Shown: positions 1 to 9,292 of the stretch, in pieces
Layout of the letters: each line of letters begins with the position of its first letter
Numbering within the stretch: position 1 is the first letter of the stretch
From: Hyphomicrobiales bacterium
GTDB lineage: Bacteria > Pseudomonadota > Alphaproteobacteria > Rhizobiales > Rhizobiaceae
Direction: 5' to 3'
Length of the DNA stretch: 64,000 nucleotides
Assembly (NCBI GenBank): GCA_900465675.1
Contig: UBJR01000009.1
Coordinates: 496,001 to 560,000, forward strand
The notes under the pieces: generated by a model
Told to the model about the DNA's origin: nothing
Database searches by the model: none
What the model saw: only the letters and a program-made list of their open reading frames with translations
Translations under genes and position numbers: made by a program

Positions 1-366
1 GGTCTTGTCGTAGATCCGGTTGACGACCAGCTTCTTCCAGATCAGCGACATGCCCGCCTTGAACACCTCGTCGCCATCCTTCGACAGGTTGATGTCGCCG
101 ATCTCGATCGGCCCCGTCTGGCGGCAGGAAATCGAGTTGTTGGACGGATCCTCGAACCAGTTGCCGTTCTTCACCCGGTCGATCAGGCTGCGGTCGAAAT
201 AGGTGACATGGCAGGTGACGCCCTTCACCTCGGGATCGGGAATGGCATCGACGATGATATCGTTGCCGATCCAGTCGACCCCGACCTTGCCGACCACTTC
301 GGCAGAAGCCGCACCCGCACAAAGCGTGGCAGCTGAGGCAGCGGCAAGAACGATCTTACGAAACAT
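1..366 (-). CDS. creA: CreA family periplasmic protein (partial, 3' end outside window)
   Basis: Reading leftwards from the ATG at 366, 122 codons are open to the window edge. The N-terminus is a Sec signal peptide (basic MFRK, an Ala/Leu core, then AGAASA with likely cleavage near residue 22). The mature part carries blocks typical of the CreA family: GNDIIVDAI, DPEVKGVTCHVTYFD and WFEDPSNNSISCRQTGPI. E. coli CreA has about 157 residues, so roughly 30 C-terminal residues lie off the edge. AGGGAG lies about 9 nt before the start. The molecular role of CreA is poorly known; it is a small secreted or periplasmic protein. The exonuclease gene lies 73 bp upstream on the same strand. Confidence 0.85.
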   Translation of the reverse strand, partial: MFRKIVLAAASAATLCAGAASAEVVGKVGVDWIGNDIIVDAIPDPEVKGVTCHVTYFDRSLIDRVKNGNWFEDPSNNSISCRQTGPIEIGDINLSKDGDEVFKAGMSLIWKKLVVNRIYDKT

Positions 367-439
367 GGATGGAAGCTCCCTGGTTGACCCGCTTTGTAGA
401 TAAGCAGCACGAGGGACAATGCAAGAAACCGCTGATAAA

Positions 440-1030
440 TCAGGCGCGCTTGCAGGTGCAGGGTTCGTAGCCGGTGGCGAGCAGCCGCCCGGGCTTCATG
501 CCGATCGCAGCCGGGATCGCATGCACCGCCGCCGCCTTCACCGCCTTGGCCATCTCGATCGCCGCCTGGGCGCAGACCACCGCATCCTCGGCCGCATTGT
601 GATGCACGAACCGCAGGCCGAGATGCTCGGCGATGATGTTCAGCCGGTGCGACAGGAACTGCGGCCAGATGCGCTGCGCCATCTTCAGGCTGCAGAGATA
701 GGTGAGTTCCGGATAGGCCTGCCGGTAGAGATCGAGCGAGGCCCGCCAGACGCTGAAATCGAAAGCCGCATTATGAGCGATCATCGTCGCGCCCCTGAAG
801 TCATCATGAAACTCGTCCATGACCTCAGGAAACTCCGGCGCATCCTCGACATGCTCAGGGCGAATACCGTGGATCGCGATGTTCATGCCCGAAAAGCGCA
901 TATCCTTCGGACGGATCAACCGCTCCTCGACGCGCGTCACCCTGCCGTCCTCGATCCAGGCAAGCCCGACCGAGCAGGCGCTGCCGCGCTGTTCGTTGGC
1001 CGTTTCGAAATCGATGGCAATGGTCTTCAA
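440..1030 (-). CDS. 3'-5' exonuclease, DEDDh (DnaQ/RNase T) family
   Basis: A 196-residue protein when started at the TTG at 1030, directly before KTIAIDFE. It shows all DEDDh metal-binding positions: D7 and E9 in IDFETA, D91 in AHNAAFD, and H144 and D149 in HHNAAEDA. This is the stand-alone exonuclease domain of DnaQ-like proteins, which remove nucleotides from 3' ends of DNA or RNA using two metal ions. It is too small to be the Pol III epsilon subunit with its polymerase-binding tail, so it is more likely a repair or RNA-processing exonuclease. The frame stays open to a GTG at 1111, but those 27 extra residues look non-conserved. Neither start has a clear Shine-Dalgarno sequence, so the start is uncertain. 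Confidence 0.85.
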   Translation of the reverse strand: MKTIAIDFETANEQRGSACSVGLAWIEDGRVTRVEERLIRPKDMRFSGMNIAIHGIRPEHVEDAPEFPEVMDEFHDDFRGATMIAHNAAFDFSVWRASLDLYRQAYPELTYLCSLKMAQRIWPQFLSHRLNIIAEHLGLRFVHHNAAEDAVVCAQAAIEMAKAVKAAAVHAIPAAIGMKPGRLLATGYEPCTCKRA

Positions 1031-1236
1031 GGTCGGTCCGTGATTCGCTGATGATGACTCAGGCTTAGCGGCGCGCGCAGGCTCAGGCAAACGCGGCAGT
1101 TGACTTCGCACCTGTGATCAACGACTTTTCCCGTCATGATCGTATCGAACGCGCATCTTGCCACCATGCATCTCACCACGGCCCCTGCAGGGCTCGGGGA
1201 GACATTGGCGCGCTAAGCGTGCGATCTGTCCCGAAG

Positions 1237-1262
1237 ACCCTGCCGAGGTGAGCAGGGTTTTC
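1237..1262 (+). terminator. Terminator-like hairpin upstream of the acetyltransferase gene
   Basis: ACCCTGC (1237-1243) can pair with GCAGGGT (1252-1258), followed by four T. It lies on the plus strand about 40 bp before the acetyltransferase start, where no annotated plus-strand gene ends. It may end an unannotated short transcript, act as a leader attenuator, or be chance. Confidence 0.3.
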
Positions 1263-1300
1263 GAAGCCGGCTCTCCTCCGTCATTTCAAAGGAGAGCATT

Positions 1301-1831
1301 TTGAAAATCCCGGAAGACAATCCACCCAAGCGACCGGCCGCCGCAGGTCTCACCATCCGCGCCATGCGCGTCAGCGATGCCGAGGCCGTCACTACCCTCG
1401 TCAATCTCCCCGCCTTTCTCTACGGCACGCTTCGCATTCCCTTCCAGACGCTGGAGGAAACGCGAAAACGCATCGAGACCATGCCGCAGGGCAATATCAG
1501 CATCGTCGCCGAACTCGACGGCACGCTGGTCGGCGACGCCCACCTGATGCGCAATCAGGGCCGCCGCGCCCACGCCGCCAGCATCGGCATGGGTGTTCAC
1601 GACGACTATGCCGGCAGAGGCATCGGCAGCGCGCTGATGGCGGCCCTTGTCGATACCGCCGACAACTGGCTCGATATCAAGCGGCTGGAATTAACCGTCT
1701 ATACCGACAACCCGGCAGCCCTCGCCCTCTACCGGAAATTCGGCTTCGAACAGGAAGGCCTGCTGAAAGCCTTCGCCTATCGCGCCGGCGACTATGTCGA
1801 TGCCTATACGATGGCGCGGGTCAGGGTTTAG
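1301..1831 (+). CDS. GNAT family N-acetyltransferase (YhhY-like)
   Basis: A 176-residue protein with the GNAT fold. The acetyl-CoA pyrophosphate-binding motif is RGIGSA (about residues 106-111), followed by ELTVYTDNPAALALYRKFGFE, the usual beta5/alpha4 region. The ending DYVDAYTMARV and the early YGTLRIPFQT resemble E. coli YhhY, which acetylates amino acids and aminoacyl compounds; the substrate here is inferred only from that likeness. The start is TTG at 1301, chosen because AAGGAGA sits 6-8 nt upstream. It is monocistronic and convergent with higA, whose stop overlaps its last bases. Confidence 0.85.
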   Translation: MKIPEDNPPKRPAAAGLTIRAMRVSDAEAVTTLVNLPAFLYGTLRIPFQTLEETRKRIETMPQGNISIVAELDGTLVGDAHLMRNQGRRAHAASIGMGVHDDYAGRGIGSALMAALVDTADNWLDIKRLELTVYTDNPAALALYRKFGFEQEGLLKAFAYRAGDYVDAYTMARVRV

Positions 1832-2205
1832 GCGACCTCGAGCTTATACGGCTTGATAAGACATTCCGCAGGCAGGCCCCAGACCTCGCCAAGCTTGAAG
1901 ATCATATCCACCGTAAGCCCGCGCTTGCGGTGGAGAATTTCAGAGGCACGCGACCGCGATGACAGGAGATCGCCGAGATCCGTCTGGGTGCGGCCCGTCA
2001 TATCCATGAAAGCCTGGAGAAACTCGACGGGATCGAGTTCACCAGCCGGAAAGTGTCTGGCTTCATACGCCTCAATAAGGTCTGAAAGGACATCGAAGCG
2101 ATCGGCTTCGGCCGTGCCCTTTTCTGGCGGGCTTTCGAAATACGGGGCCACTTCACCAATCGCCCAGGCGAGATCGCTGTCGTTCCTGATCGGTTTGATA
2201 TCCAT
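1828..2205 (-). CDS. higA: HigA-type antitoxin (XRE family HTH)
   Basis: A 125-residue protein with an acidic N-terminal part and a C-terminal helix-turn-helix (about residues 68-112: FMDMTGRTQTDLGDLLSSRS followed by a recognition helix), as in COG5499 antitoxins. It should bind and neutralise the HigB toxin and repress the operon. I start it at the ATG at 2205, which overlaps the toxin stop (TGATG); GGAG lies 8 nt upstream. A GTG one codon earlier (2208) is possible. Toxin-first gene order is the hallmark of HigBA modules. The 3' end overlaps the convergent acetyltransferase stop by 4 bp. Confidence 0.85.
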   Translation of the reverse strand: MDIKPIRNDSDLAWAIGEVAPYFESPPEKGTAEADRFDVLSDLIEAYEARHFPAGELDPVEFLQAFMDMTGRTQTDLGDLLSSRSRASEILHRKRGLTVDMIFKLGEVWGLPAECLIKPYKLEVA

Positions 2206-2501
2206 CACACGGTCTCCGGGTCGATCCGGTCATAATCCGAATGCGTGCCGACGAATTTGATCAGCACGCGGCGATATGCATAGGCAACATGGACGATCAG
2301 CCGATACTTGTTACCGCCGATGTCGAAAATAATACGGTTGTCTCCGACAAAATCGACATTCGCACCGAACATGCGTTTAACGTCCGAAGGACCCGCCCAA
2401 TCAGCTTTGCTGACAGCGGCATACCAGACGTTCAGCGGCACCCTCGCCTGCGGATGCAACTCCCAAAACGCGCGCAACGTCGATCTGGCGATCACCTGCA
2501 T
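2205..2501 (-). CDS. higB: HigB-type toxin (mRNA interferase of the RelE/HigB superfamily)
   Basis: A 98-residue basic protein ending in RRVLIKFVGTHSDYDRID, with GNKYRLIVHVAYAYRRV before it. These are the conserved C-terminal strands of HigB toxins, in which the late His/Asp/Tyr residues take part in ribosome-dependent mRNA cleavage. The early WYAAVSKADW also fits the family. It is translationally coupled to higA downstream. ligA ends 37 bp upstream on the same strand, and a separate strong promoter lies in that gap. No Shine-Dalgarno sequence precedes the ATG at 2501. The module appears complete. Confidence 0.87.
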   Translation of the reverse strand: MQVIARSTLRAFWELHPQARVPLNVWYAAVSKADWAGPSDVKRMFGANVDFVGDNRIIFDIGGNKYRLIVHVAYAYRRVLIKFVGTHSDYDRIDPETV

Positions 2502-2507
2502 TGATCA

Positions 2508-2536
2508 ATTATATTCCCAATACGGGAACAACGCAA
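2508..2536 (-). promoter_or_regulatory. higBA promoter with operator palindrome in the spacer
   Basis: On the minus strand, TTGCGT (2536-2531), an exact 17-bp spacer and a consensus TATAAT (2513-2508) form a strong sigma70-type promoter. The spacer contains the perfect inverted repeat TTCCC-N5-GGGAA (2514-2528), well placed for HigA autorepression. The -10 box ends only 6 bp before the higB ATG, so the transcript should start at or next to the A of the AUG, making a leaderless toxin mRNA. The -35 box lies just after the ligA stop. Confidence 0.7.
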
Positions 2537-2538
2537 GA

Positions 2539-4701
<2,163 letters not shown>

Positions 4702-4766
4702 TCACTCCGGAGAATCTGTGATCGTTTTTAGCGCAAATTGTCCGGATGGGAAGTGGCGGGGTGGTG

Positions 4767-4930
4767 GCCACCCTCGTCCTTCGAGGCTCCCTGCGGTCAC
4801 ACCTCAGGATGAGGGTGGAGGGAGCGTGCTCGGAGTGGTCGGCCGTGATGACTGCCAATCGCAGCCGTCTGTAGAGCCCTCATCCTGAGGTGCGAAGCCG
4901 AAGGCGCAGCCTCGAAGGACGAGGGCGGCG
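4767..4930. repeat. Long palindromic intergenic repeat, copy 1
   Basis: A left arm (about 4767-4824, CCCTCGTCCTTCGAGGCTCC ... ACCTCAGGATGAGGG) is followed after about 50 bp by its near-complete inverted copy (about 4874-4928, CCTCATCCTGAGG ... CCTCGAAGGACGAGGG). The whole element can form a hairpin about 165 nt long. It looks like the mosaic palindromes dispersed in rhizobial intergenic regions (RIME-like). The short open frames across it are not genes. Confidence 0.8.
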
Positions 4931-5041
4931 GCACCGCAGCGGAGCCGCAATATACCGGCAAGTGAAAATGCAATGGACCAAGTCTCATCACCGACGTCAC
5001 GCTCTCCTCAGGAACCCCTATGGTTCGAAGCCGAACAAGGT

Positions 5042-5206
5042 GGCCACCCTCGTCCTTCGAGGCTCCCTGCGGTCGCGCCTCAGGATGAGGGTGGAGGGAG
5101 CCGTGCTCGGATTGGTCAGCCTTCAGGGTTGCTAATCGCAGCCATCCCCAGAGCCCTCATCCTGAGGTGCGAAGCCGAAGGCGTAGCCTCGAAGGACGAG
5201 GGCGGC
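5042..5206. repeat. Long palindromic intergenic repeat, copy 2
   Basis: A second copy of the element at 4767-4930 in the same orientation, with nearly identical arms (left 5042-5099, right 5152-5206) and a diverged centre. The two copies are about 275 bp apart and fill most of the 527-bp gap between recN and ligA. The right arm ends about 17 bp before the recN stop, so a recN transcript would carry this large hairpin at its 3' end; it may act as a terminator or stabiliser. Confidence 0.8.
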
Positions 5207-5222
5207 GCCCTCAACAGTCTCC

Positions 5223-6896
5223 CTACCCGTTCCCCGACAGCAGCTTGGCAGCCGCAGCCCGCGCCTCGTCGGTGACCGAAGCACCGGCGAGCATGCGGGC
5301 GATCTCCTCAGTGCGGTCCTTCGGCTCCATGGTTGCCACCCGGGTGGCGATCTTTTCGGATCCGGCATCCACCGGTCCCTTGGATATCAGCAGATGCGTT
5401 GCCGCCCTCGCCGCCACTTGCGGCGCGTGGGTGACGGAGAGCACCTGCACCTTGTCCGACAGCCGCTTCAGCCGCTGGCCGATGGCATCAGCCACCGCCC
5501 CGCCGACACCGGTATCGATCTCGTCGAAGACAAGCGTCGGCGCCGAGCCGCGATCGGCAAGCGCCACTTTCAGCGCCAGAAGGAAGCGCGAGAGTTCGCC
5601 GCCCGAGGCAACCTTCATGATCGAGCCCGGACGCGTGCCCGGATTGGTCTGCACATGGAATTCGATTACGTCGATGCCTTCGGCGGCTGCCTGCTCCGCA
5701 TCCGTGGTGATTTCCACCATGAAACGGGCGCGCTCCAGCTTCAGCGCCGGAAGCTCGGCCATGACCGCCTCCGCCAGCGCATTACCGGCATGATGACGCT
5801 TTTCGGACAGCGAACGGGCGGCTTCCCCATAGGCCGCCTTGGCGCGGCCAACCTCGGCGTCGAGCTTGACGAGTTTCTCCTCGCCGGCATCGAGATCGGC
5901 GAGATCGGCGATCATCCTGACGGCAAGGGCCGGAAGCTCGACGACGGGCACCGAATATTTGCGGGATGCGGCGCGCAACGCAAACAGCCGCTCCTCGACG
6001 CGCTCCAGCTCTTTCGGATCGTATTCGGTCTTGCGCAGCGCCGCCTCGACTTCCATCTGCGCGTTAGAAAGCTGGTCTAGTGCTGCGTCCAGAAGCGCCA
6101 CAGTGTCTTCGAGCAATCCCGGCGCCTCATGGCTCTTGCGCTCCAGCCGGCGCACCAGCGAGGCGATATGGGGCACAGGAGAGGCATTGCCGTTCAAAAA
6201 CTCGGACGCCTCGGCGATATCGCCGGCGATCCGCTCCGCCTTCATCATCTTCTGGCGGCGGTCGGCAAGCTCTTCCTCCTCGCCGTCACGCGGAGAAAGC
6301 TTTTCGAGTTCCTCGACGGAGGCGCGCAGATAATCGGCCTCGCGGGCGGCGTTCTCCACCTTCTCGCGGTGCTTCTTCAGCGTCCGCTCGGCATCGCGCC
6401 AGATTTTGTAGAGCTCGGACACGCCTGAGACATCCTCGGTGATACCGGCAAAGGCATCGAGCAGGATGCGATGGGCATTGGTATCGACAAGCGCACGGTC
6501 GTCGTGCTGGCCGTGGATTTCCACCAGCATCTGACCTGCCTGGCGCATCAACTGCACACTGACGGGCTGGTCGTTGACATAGGCCTTGGTGCGGCCGTCG
6601 GCGGATTGCTGACGGCGGAAAATCAGGTCGCCATCGTCGTCGATGCCGTTTTCACGCAGCAGTTTGCGGGCGCCGTGATCCATCGGCACGTCGAAGGCCG
6701 CAGTCACCTGCCCCTTGTCTTCGCCGTGGCGCACGAGCCCGCCATCGCCGCGCCCGCCGAGCGCCAGCGACAGACTGTCGAGAAGGATGGATTTGCCTGC
6801 ACCCGTTTCCCCGGTCAGAACCGAGAGTCCGGCCTCGAACGAGAGATCCAGCCGCTCGATCAGAACGATATCGCGGATCGAAAGCTGGATCAGCAT
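5223..6896 (-). CDS. recN: DNA repair protein RecN
   Basis: A 557-residue SMC-like ATPase used in double-strand-break repair. The Walker A motif GETGAGKS is at residues 29-36. A long charged coiled-coil region follows (roughly 160-380), then the ABC signature VASGGELSRFLLALK and Walker B TLVFDEIDTGVGG, then LSVTHAPQVAARA. Length is normal for the family. It starts at MLIQLSIRDI, 13 bp after the bamD stop, so bamD and recN are probably one transcript. A stable hairpin repeat follows the stop. Confidence 0.97.
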   Translation of the reverse strand: MLIQLSIRDIVLIERLDLSFEAGLSVLTGETGAGKSILLDSLSLALGGRGDGGLVRHGEDKGQVTAAFDVPMDHGARKLLRENGIDDDGDLIFRRQQSADGRTKAYVNDQPVSVQLMRQAGQMLVEIHGQHDDRALVDTNAHRILLDAFAGITEDVSGVSELYKIWRDAERTLKKHREKVENAAREADYLRASVEELEKLSPRDGEEEELADRRQKMMKAERIAGDIAEASEFLNGNASPVPHIASLVRRLERKSHEAPGLLEDTVALLDAALDQLSNAQMEVEAALRKTEYDPKELERVEERLFALRAASRKYSVPVVELPALAVRMIADLADLDAGEEKLVKLDAEVGRAKAAYGEAARSLSEKRHHAGNALAEAVMAELPALKLERARFMVEITTDAEQAAAEGIDVIEFHVQTNPGTRPGSIMKVASGGELSRFLLALKVALADRGSAPTLVFDEIDTGVGGAVADAIGQRLKRLSDKVQVLSVTHAPQVAARAATHLLISKGPVDAGSEKIATRVATMEPKDRTEEIARMLAGASVTDEARAAAAKLLSGNG

Positions 6897-6909
6897 TGCG
6901 TTACTGGCC

Positions 6910-7755
6910 TCACGAGCCGAGGAGCAGCTTCTTGCCCGCTTCGGAGAGCCAGGAACCCTTGTTCTCCCGAGGCTCTGCGCCGCCGCTCTTCAGCAGCTTG
7001 TAGGAATCGGCGTACCACTGGCTATCCGGATAGTTGTGGCCGAGAACGGCAGCGGCGGTCTGTGCCTCTTCGACGATACCCATCGCGTAATAGGCTTCGA
7101 CCAGACGCGAGAGCGCTTCCTCGACCTGATTCGTATTCGGGTACTTTTCAACCACGATACGGAAACGGGAGATAGCCGCAAGATACTCCTTGCGCTCCAG
7201 ATAGTAGCGGCCGATCTGCATTTCCTTGCCGGCGAGCTGGTCGCGGGCGAAGCGGATCTTGGCCTGCGCGTCGTCGACATATTCAGAGTCCGGATACTTG
7301 TCGATGACGGCCTGCATTGCATCGATGGTCTTCGATGAGGCGCGCTGGTCCTGCGTCACGTCTGAAATCTGCTTCGAATAGCTGAGGCCGACCAGATACT
7401 GGACATAGGCCGCGTCCTTGGACTGCGGATACTGCGCCATGTAGCGGTTGCCCGATGCCAGCGCTTCGTCGATCTTGCCTTGGCGGTACTTGACGAAGGT
7501 GCTCATGACGAGCGCCTTGCGGGCCCATTCCGAGAACGGGTTCTCACGGTCGATGGCGTCGAACTTGCGCGCCGCCTCGGCCATGTTGCCTGCCTTCATG
7601 TTGGCAAGCGCCTGATTGTAGAGAACATCCGGCGGGTCATTGTCGAGGCCGAGTTTGGTGATGTCGATGTCCGGATCCGACTGGCAACCGGAAATCAAGG
7701 CGCCTGCGCTCAGCACCACGAGCGATGCGAGCAAAGCGCGCGCTGTCTTCATCAT
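6910..7755 (-). CDS. bamD: Outer membrane assembly lipoprotein BamD
   Basis: About 281 residues. The N-terminus is a lipoprotein signal ending in LISGC (C24), followed by TPR-like helical repeats ([54 protein letters not shown]). BamD (ComL/YfiO) is the essential lipoprotein partner of BamA in inserting outer-membrane beta-barrels. I prefer the double ATG at 7755/7752, with GAAGGT just before it, over an upstream ATG at 7779 that would extend the signal peptide oddly. It lies between lpxC and recN on the same strand; the lpxC terminator separates it from lpxC. Confidence 0.95.
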   Translation of the reverse strand: MMKTARALLASLVVLSAGALISGCQSDPDIDITKLGLDNDPPDVLYNQALANMKAGNMAEAARKFDAIDRENPFSEWARKALVMSTFVKYRQGKIDEALASGNRYMAQYPQSKDAAYVQYLVGLSYSKQISDVTQDQRASSKTIDAMQAVIDKYPDSEYVDDAQAKIRFARDQLAGKEMQIGRYYLERKEYLAAISRFRIVVEKYPNTNQVEEALSRLVEAYYAMGIVEEAQTAAAVLGHNYPDSQWYADSYKLLKSGGAEPRENKGSWLSEAGKKLLLGS

Positions 7756-7991
7756 ACCTTCAGACCTTGCATAACCCATAGATTAATCCCGACTCCCGCT
7801 ACCCACTCTTAACGGCAGCCACACCTCGCTGGCGTTTCTAGCCACAAATGCGAGGCGAGAGCAACGCAATGATGACGCATTAACGCATTTTTGTGGCATA
7901 GGCCCAGAGAATATCCGGGTTTTCATCTTTGATTTCCCGTGTTGCAGCTAAGCATCTGCGCCGAAAACACTATCGGCCGGAAAATCCGCAT

Positions 7992-8019
7992 AAAAAAACC
8001 GCCTCCCGAAAGAGGCGGT
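7992..8019 (-). terminator. Rho-independent terminator after lpxC
   Basis: On the minus strand ACCGCCTC (8019-8012) pairs with GAGGCGGT (8005-7998) and is followed by a run of seven T (7998-7992). It lies 27 bp past the lpxC stop. The remaining roughly 240 bp up to bamD has no visible gene and should hold the bamD promoter. Confidence 0.9.
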
Positions 8020-8045
8020 CCTGGTCTAGGAAATCGTTCTGGAGG

Positions 8046-9017
8046 TCACGCCGACCAGGGGGCGAATCCGGGAGCATTCACGGCAATGAAATCACGCGCA
8101 GCAACGCGCGGACGGGCGGCAGAGGTCTCGACGACCTCATAGGCGCTGGGATCGCTGAGCAGTGCCTTGAGCGCATTGGCATTCATCTTGTGACCGCCGC
8201 GATACGAACGGTAGCACCCGATGAACGGTGCGCCCGCCAGCGATAGGTCGCCGACGGCATCGAGCGTCTTGTGACGCACGAACTCGTCCTTGGCGTAACG
8301 CAGGCCTTCGACATTGATCACGGTGTTGTCGTCGGAGATGACGACAGAGTTCTCGAGCGAGGAACCGAGAGCGTGGCCGGACGCCCAGAGACGCTCGACG
8401 TCGCGCATGAAGCCGAAGGTGCGGGCCCGCGACAGTTCGGTCTTGAAGGTCTGTGCTGTCAGGTCGCCTTCCCACTTCTGGCGGCCGATCAGCGGGCAGT
8501 CGAAATCGATCTCGACTTCAAAGCGCGTGCCGTCATAGGGGCGGAATTCGCTCCACGAACCGCCATGCTCGATACGAACAGGCTTGGTGATGCGGATGTA
8601 GCGGCGCTTGACGCCAAGAGAAACCAGACCGACCTGCTCGATCGCATCGATGAACGGAGCAGAGCTGCCATCCATGATCGGCATTTCGGCGCCGTGAACT
8701 TCGATCAGCACGTTGTCGAGGCCAAGCGCGTAAACGGCGGCCATCACATGCTCGATCGTCGCGACCGAATGTGCAGGGGAGAAACCGAGAACGGTGCAGA
8801 GATCCGTATTGCCAACCTGCGAGGAAACCGCGCGCAGCTCGGTGACGGAACCGTTGTCATGCATGCGATGGAAAACAACGCCCGTATCGGTCTCGGCCGG
8901 ATTGAAGGTGATCGAGACTTCCGCGCCAGAATGTACGCCGGTACCCGAAAGCGTTACCGGGCGAGAAACCGTCGTCTGGAAGCCAAGCATGCCAATAACC
9001 ATAAAATCTGCCTTCAT
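8046..9017 (-). CDS. lpxC: UDP-3-O-acyl-N-acetylglucosamine deacetylase LpxC
   Basis: A 323-residue zinc hydrolase for the first committed step of lipid A synthesis. The first zinc ligand is H90 in ATIEHVMAAVYALG; the other ligand region is VRHKTLDAVGDLSLAG, and the catalytic histidine follows in SYRGGHKMNANALKALL. GLDNVLIEVHGAEMPIMDGS is the family core. I keep the start MKADFMVIG because AAGGG lies 3 nt upstream; MVIGMLGFQ is an alternative. It stands alone: a terminator lies behind it, and about 275 bp with another terminator separates it from ftsZ. LpxC placed next to ftsZ at the end of the dcw cluster is common in proteobacteria. Confidence 0.97.
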   Translation of the reverse strand: MKADFMVIGMLGFQTTVSRPVTLSGTGVHSGAEVSITFNPAETDTGVVFHRMHDNGSVTELRAVSSQVGNTDLCTVLGFSPAHSVATIEHVMAAVYALGLDNVLIEVHGAEMPIMDGSSAPFIDAIEQVGLVSLGVKRRYIRITKPVRIEHGGSWSEFRPYDGTRFEVEIDFDCPLIGRQKWEGDLTAQTFKTELSRARTFGFMRDVERLWASGHALGSSLENSVVISDDNTVINVEGLRYAKDEFVRHKTLDAVGDLSLAGAPFIGCYRSYRGGHKMNANALKALLSDPSAYEVVETSAARPRVAARDFIAVNAPGFAPWSA

Positions 9018-9241
9018 TGCCCTTCAAGGTTCGTAGCGCTCAAGGCACCGGAATCAAACCACGAAGTTCTTTTGTCCACACCGCTGAATTGTCGCCAAAA
9101 TGCGTCAAAGTGCGGTCATTTGACCTCATACATACGTGTGCCCGCGCTGCATTCCAAATCACTGTTCGTTTCGGATTGTTACGAAACCATGCAATTGAAA
9201 TGACTTGTTAATTTAGCCTTCATGCAAGGCTTTGAAACAGA

Positions 9242-9269
9242 AGCGCCCGGGACTGTGATCCCGGGCGCT
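9242..9269 (-). terminator. Strong hairpin after ftsZ
   Basis: A perfect 11-bp stem, AGCGCCCGGGA (9242-9252) with TCCCGGGCGCT (9259-9269), loop CTGTGA, lies about 25 bp past the ftsZ stop. The following T-run is weak (TTCTGTTTC), so it may be a slow terminator or an RNA-stabilising end. It marks the end of the dcw transcript. The 9018-9241 stretch holds no gene and presumably the lpxC promoter. Confidence 0.75.
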
Positions 9270-9292
9270 GAGCGTGGCGATTCTGTGTCGCG

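Noticed and set aside
4797..5368. Small open frames across the recN-ligA gap
   Set aside because: They lie in the inverted-repeat arms and have no start signals; the repeat explains them.
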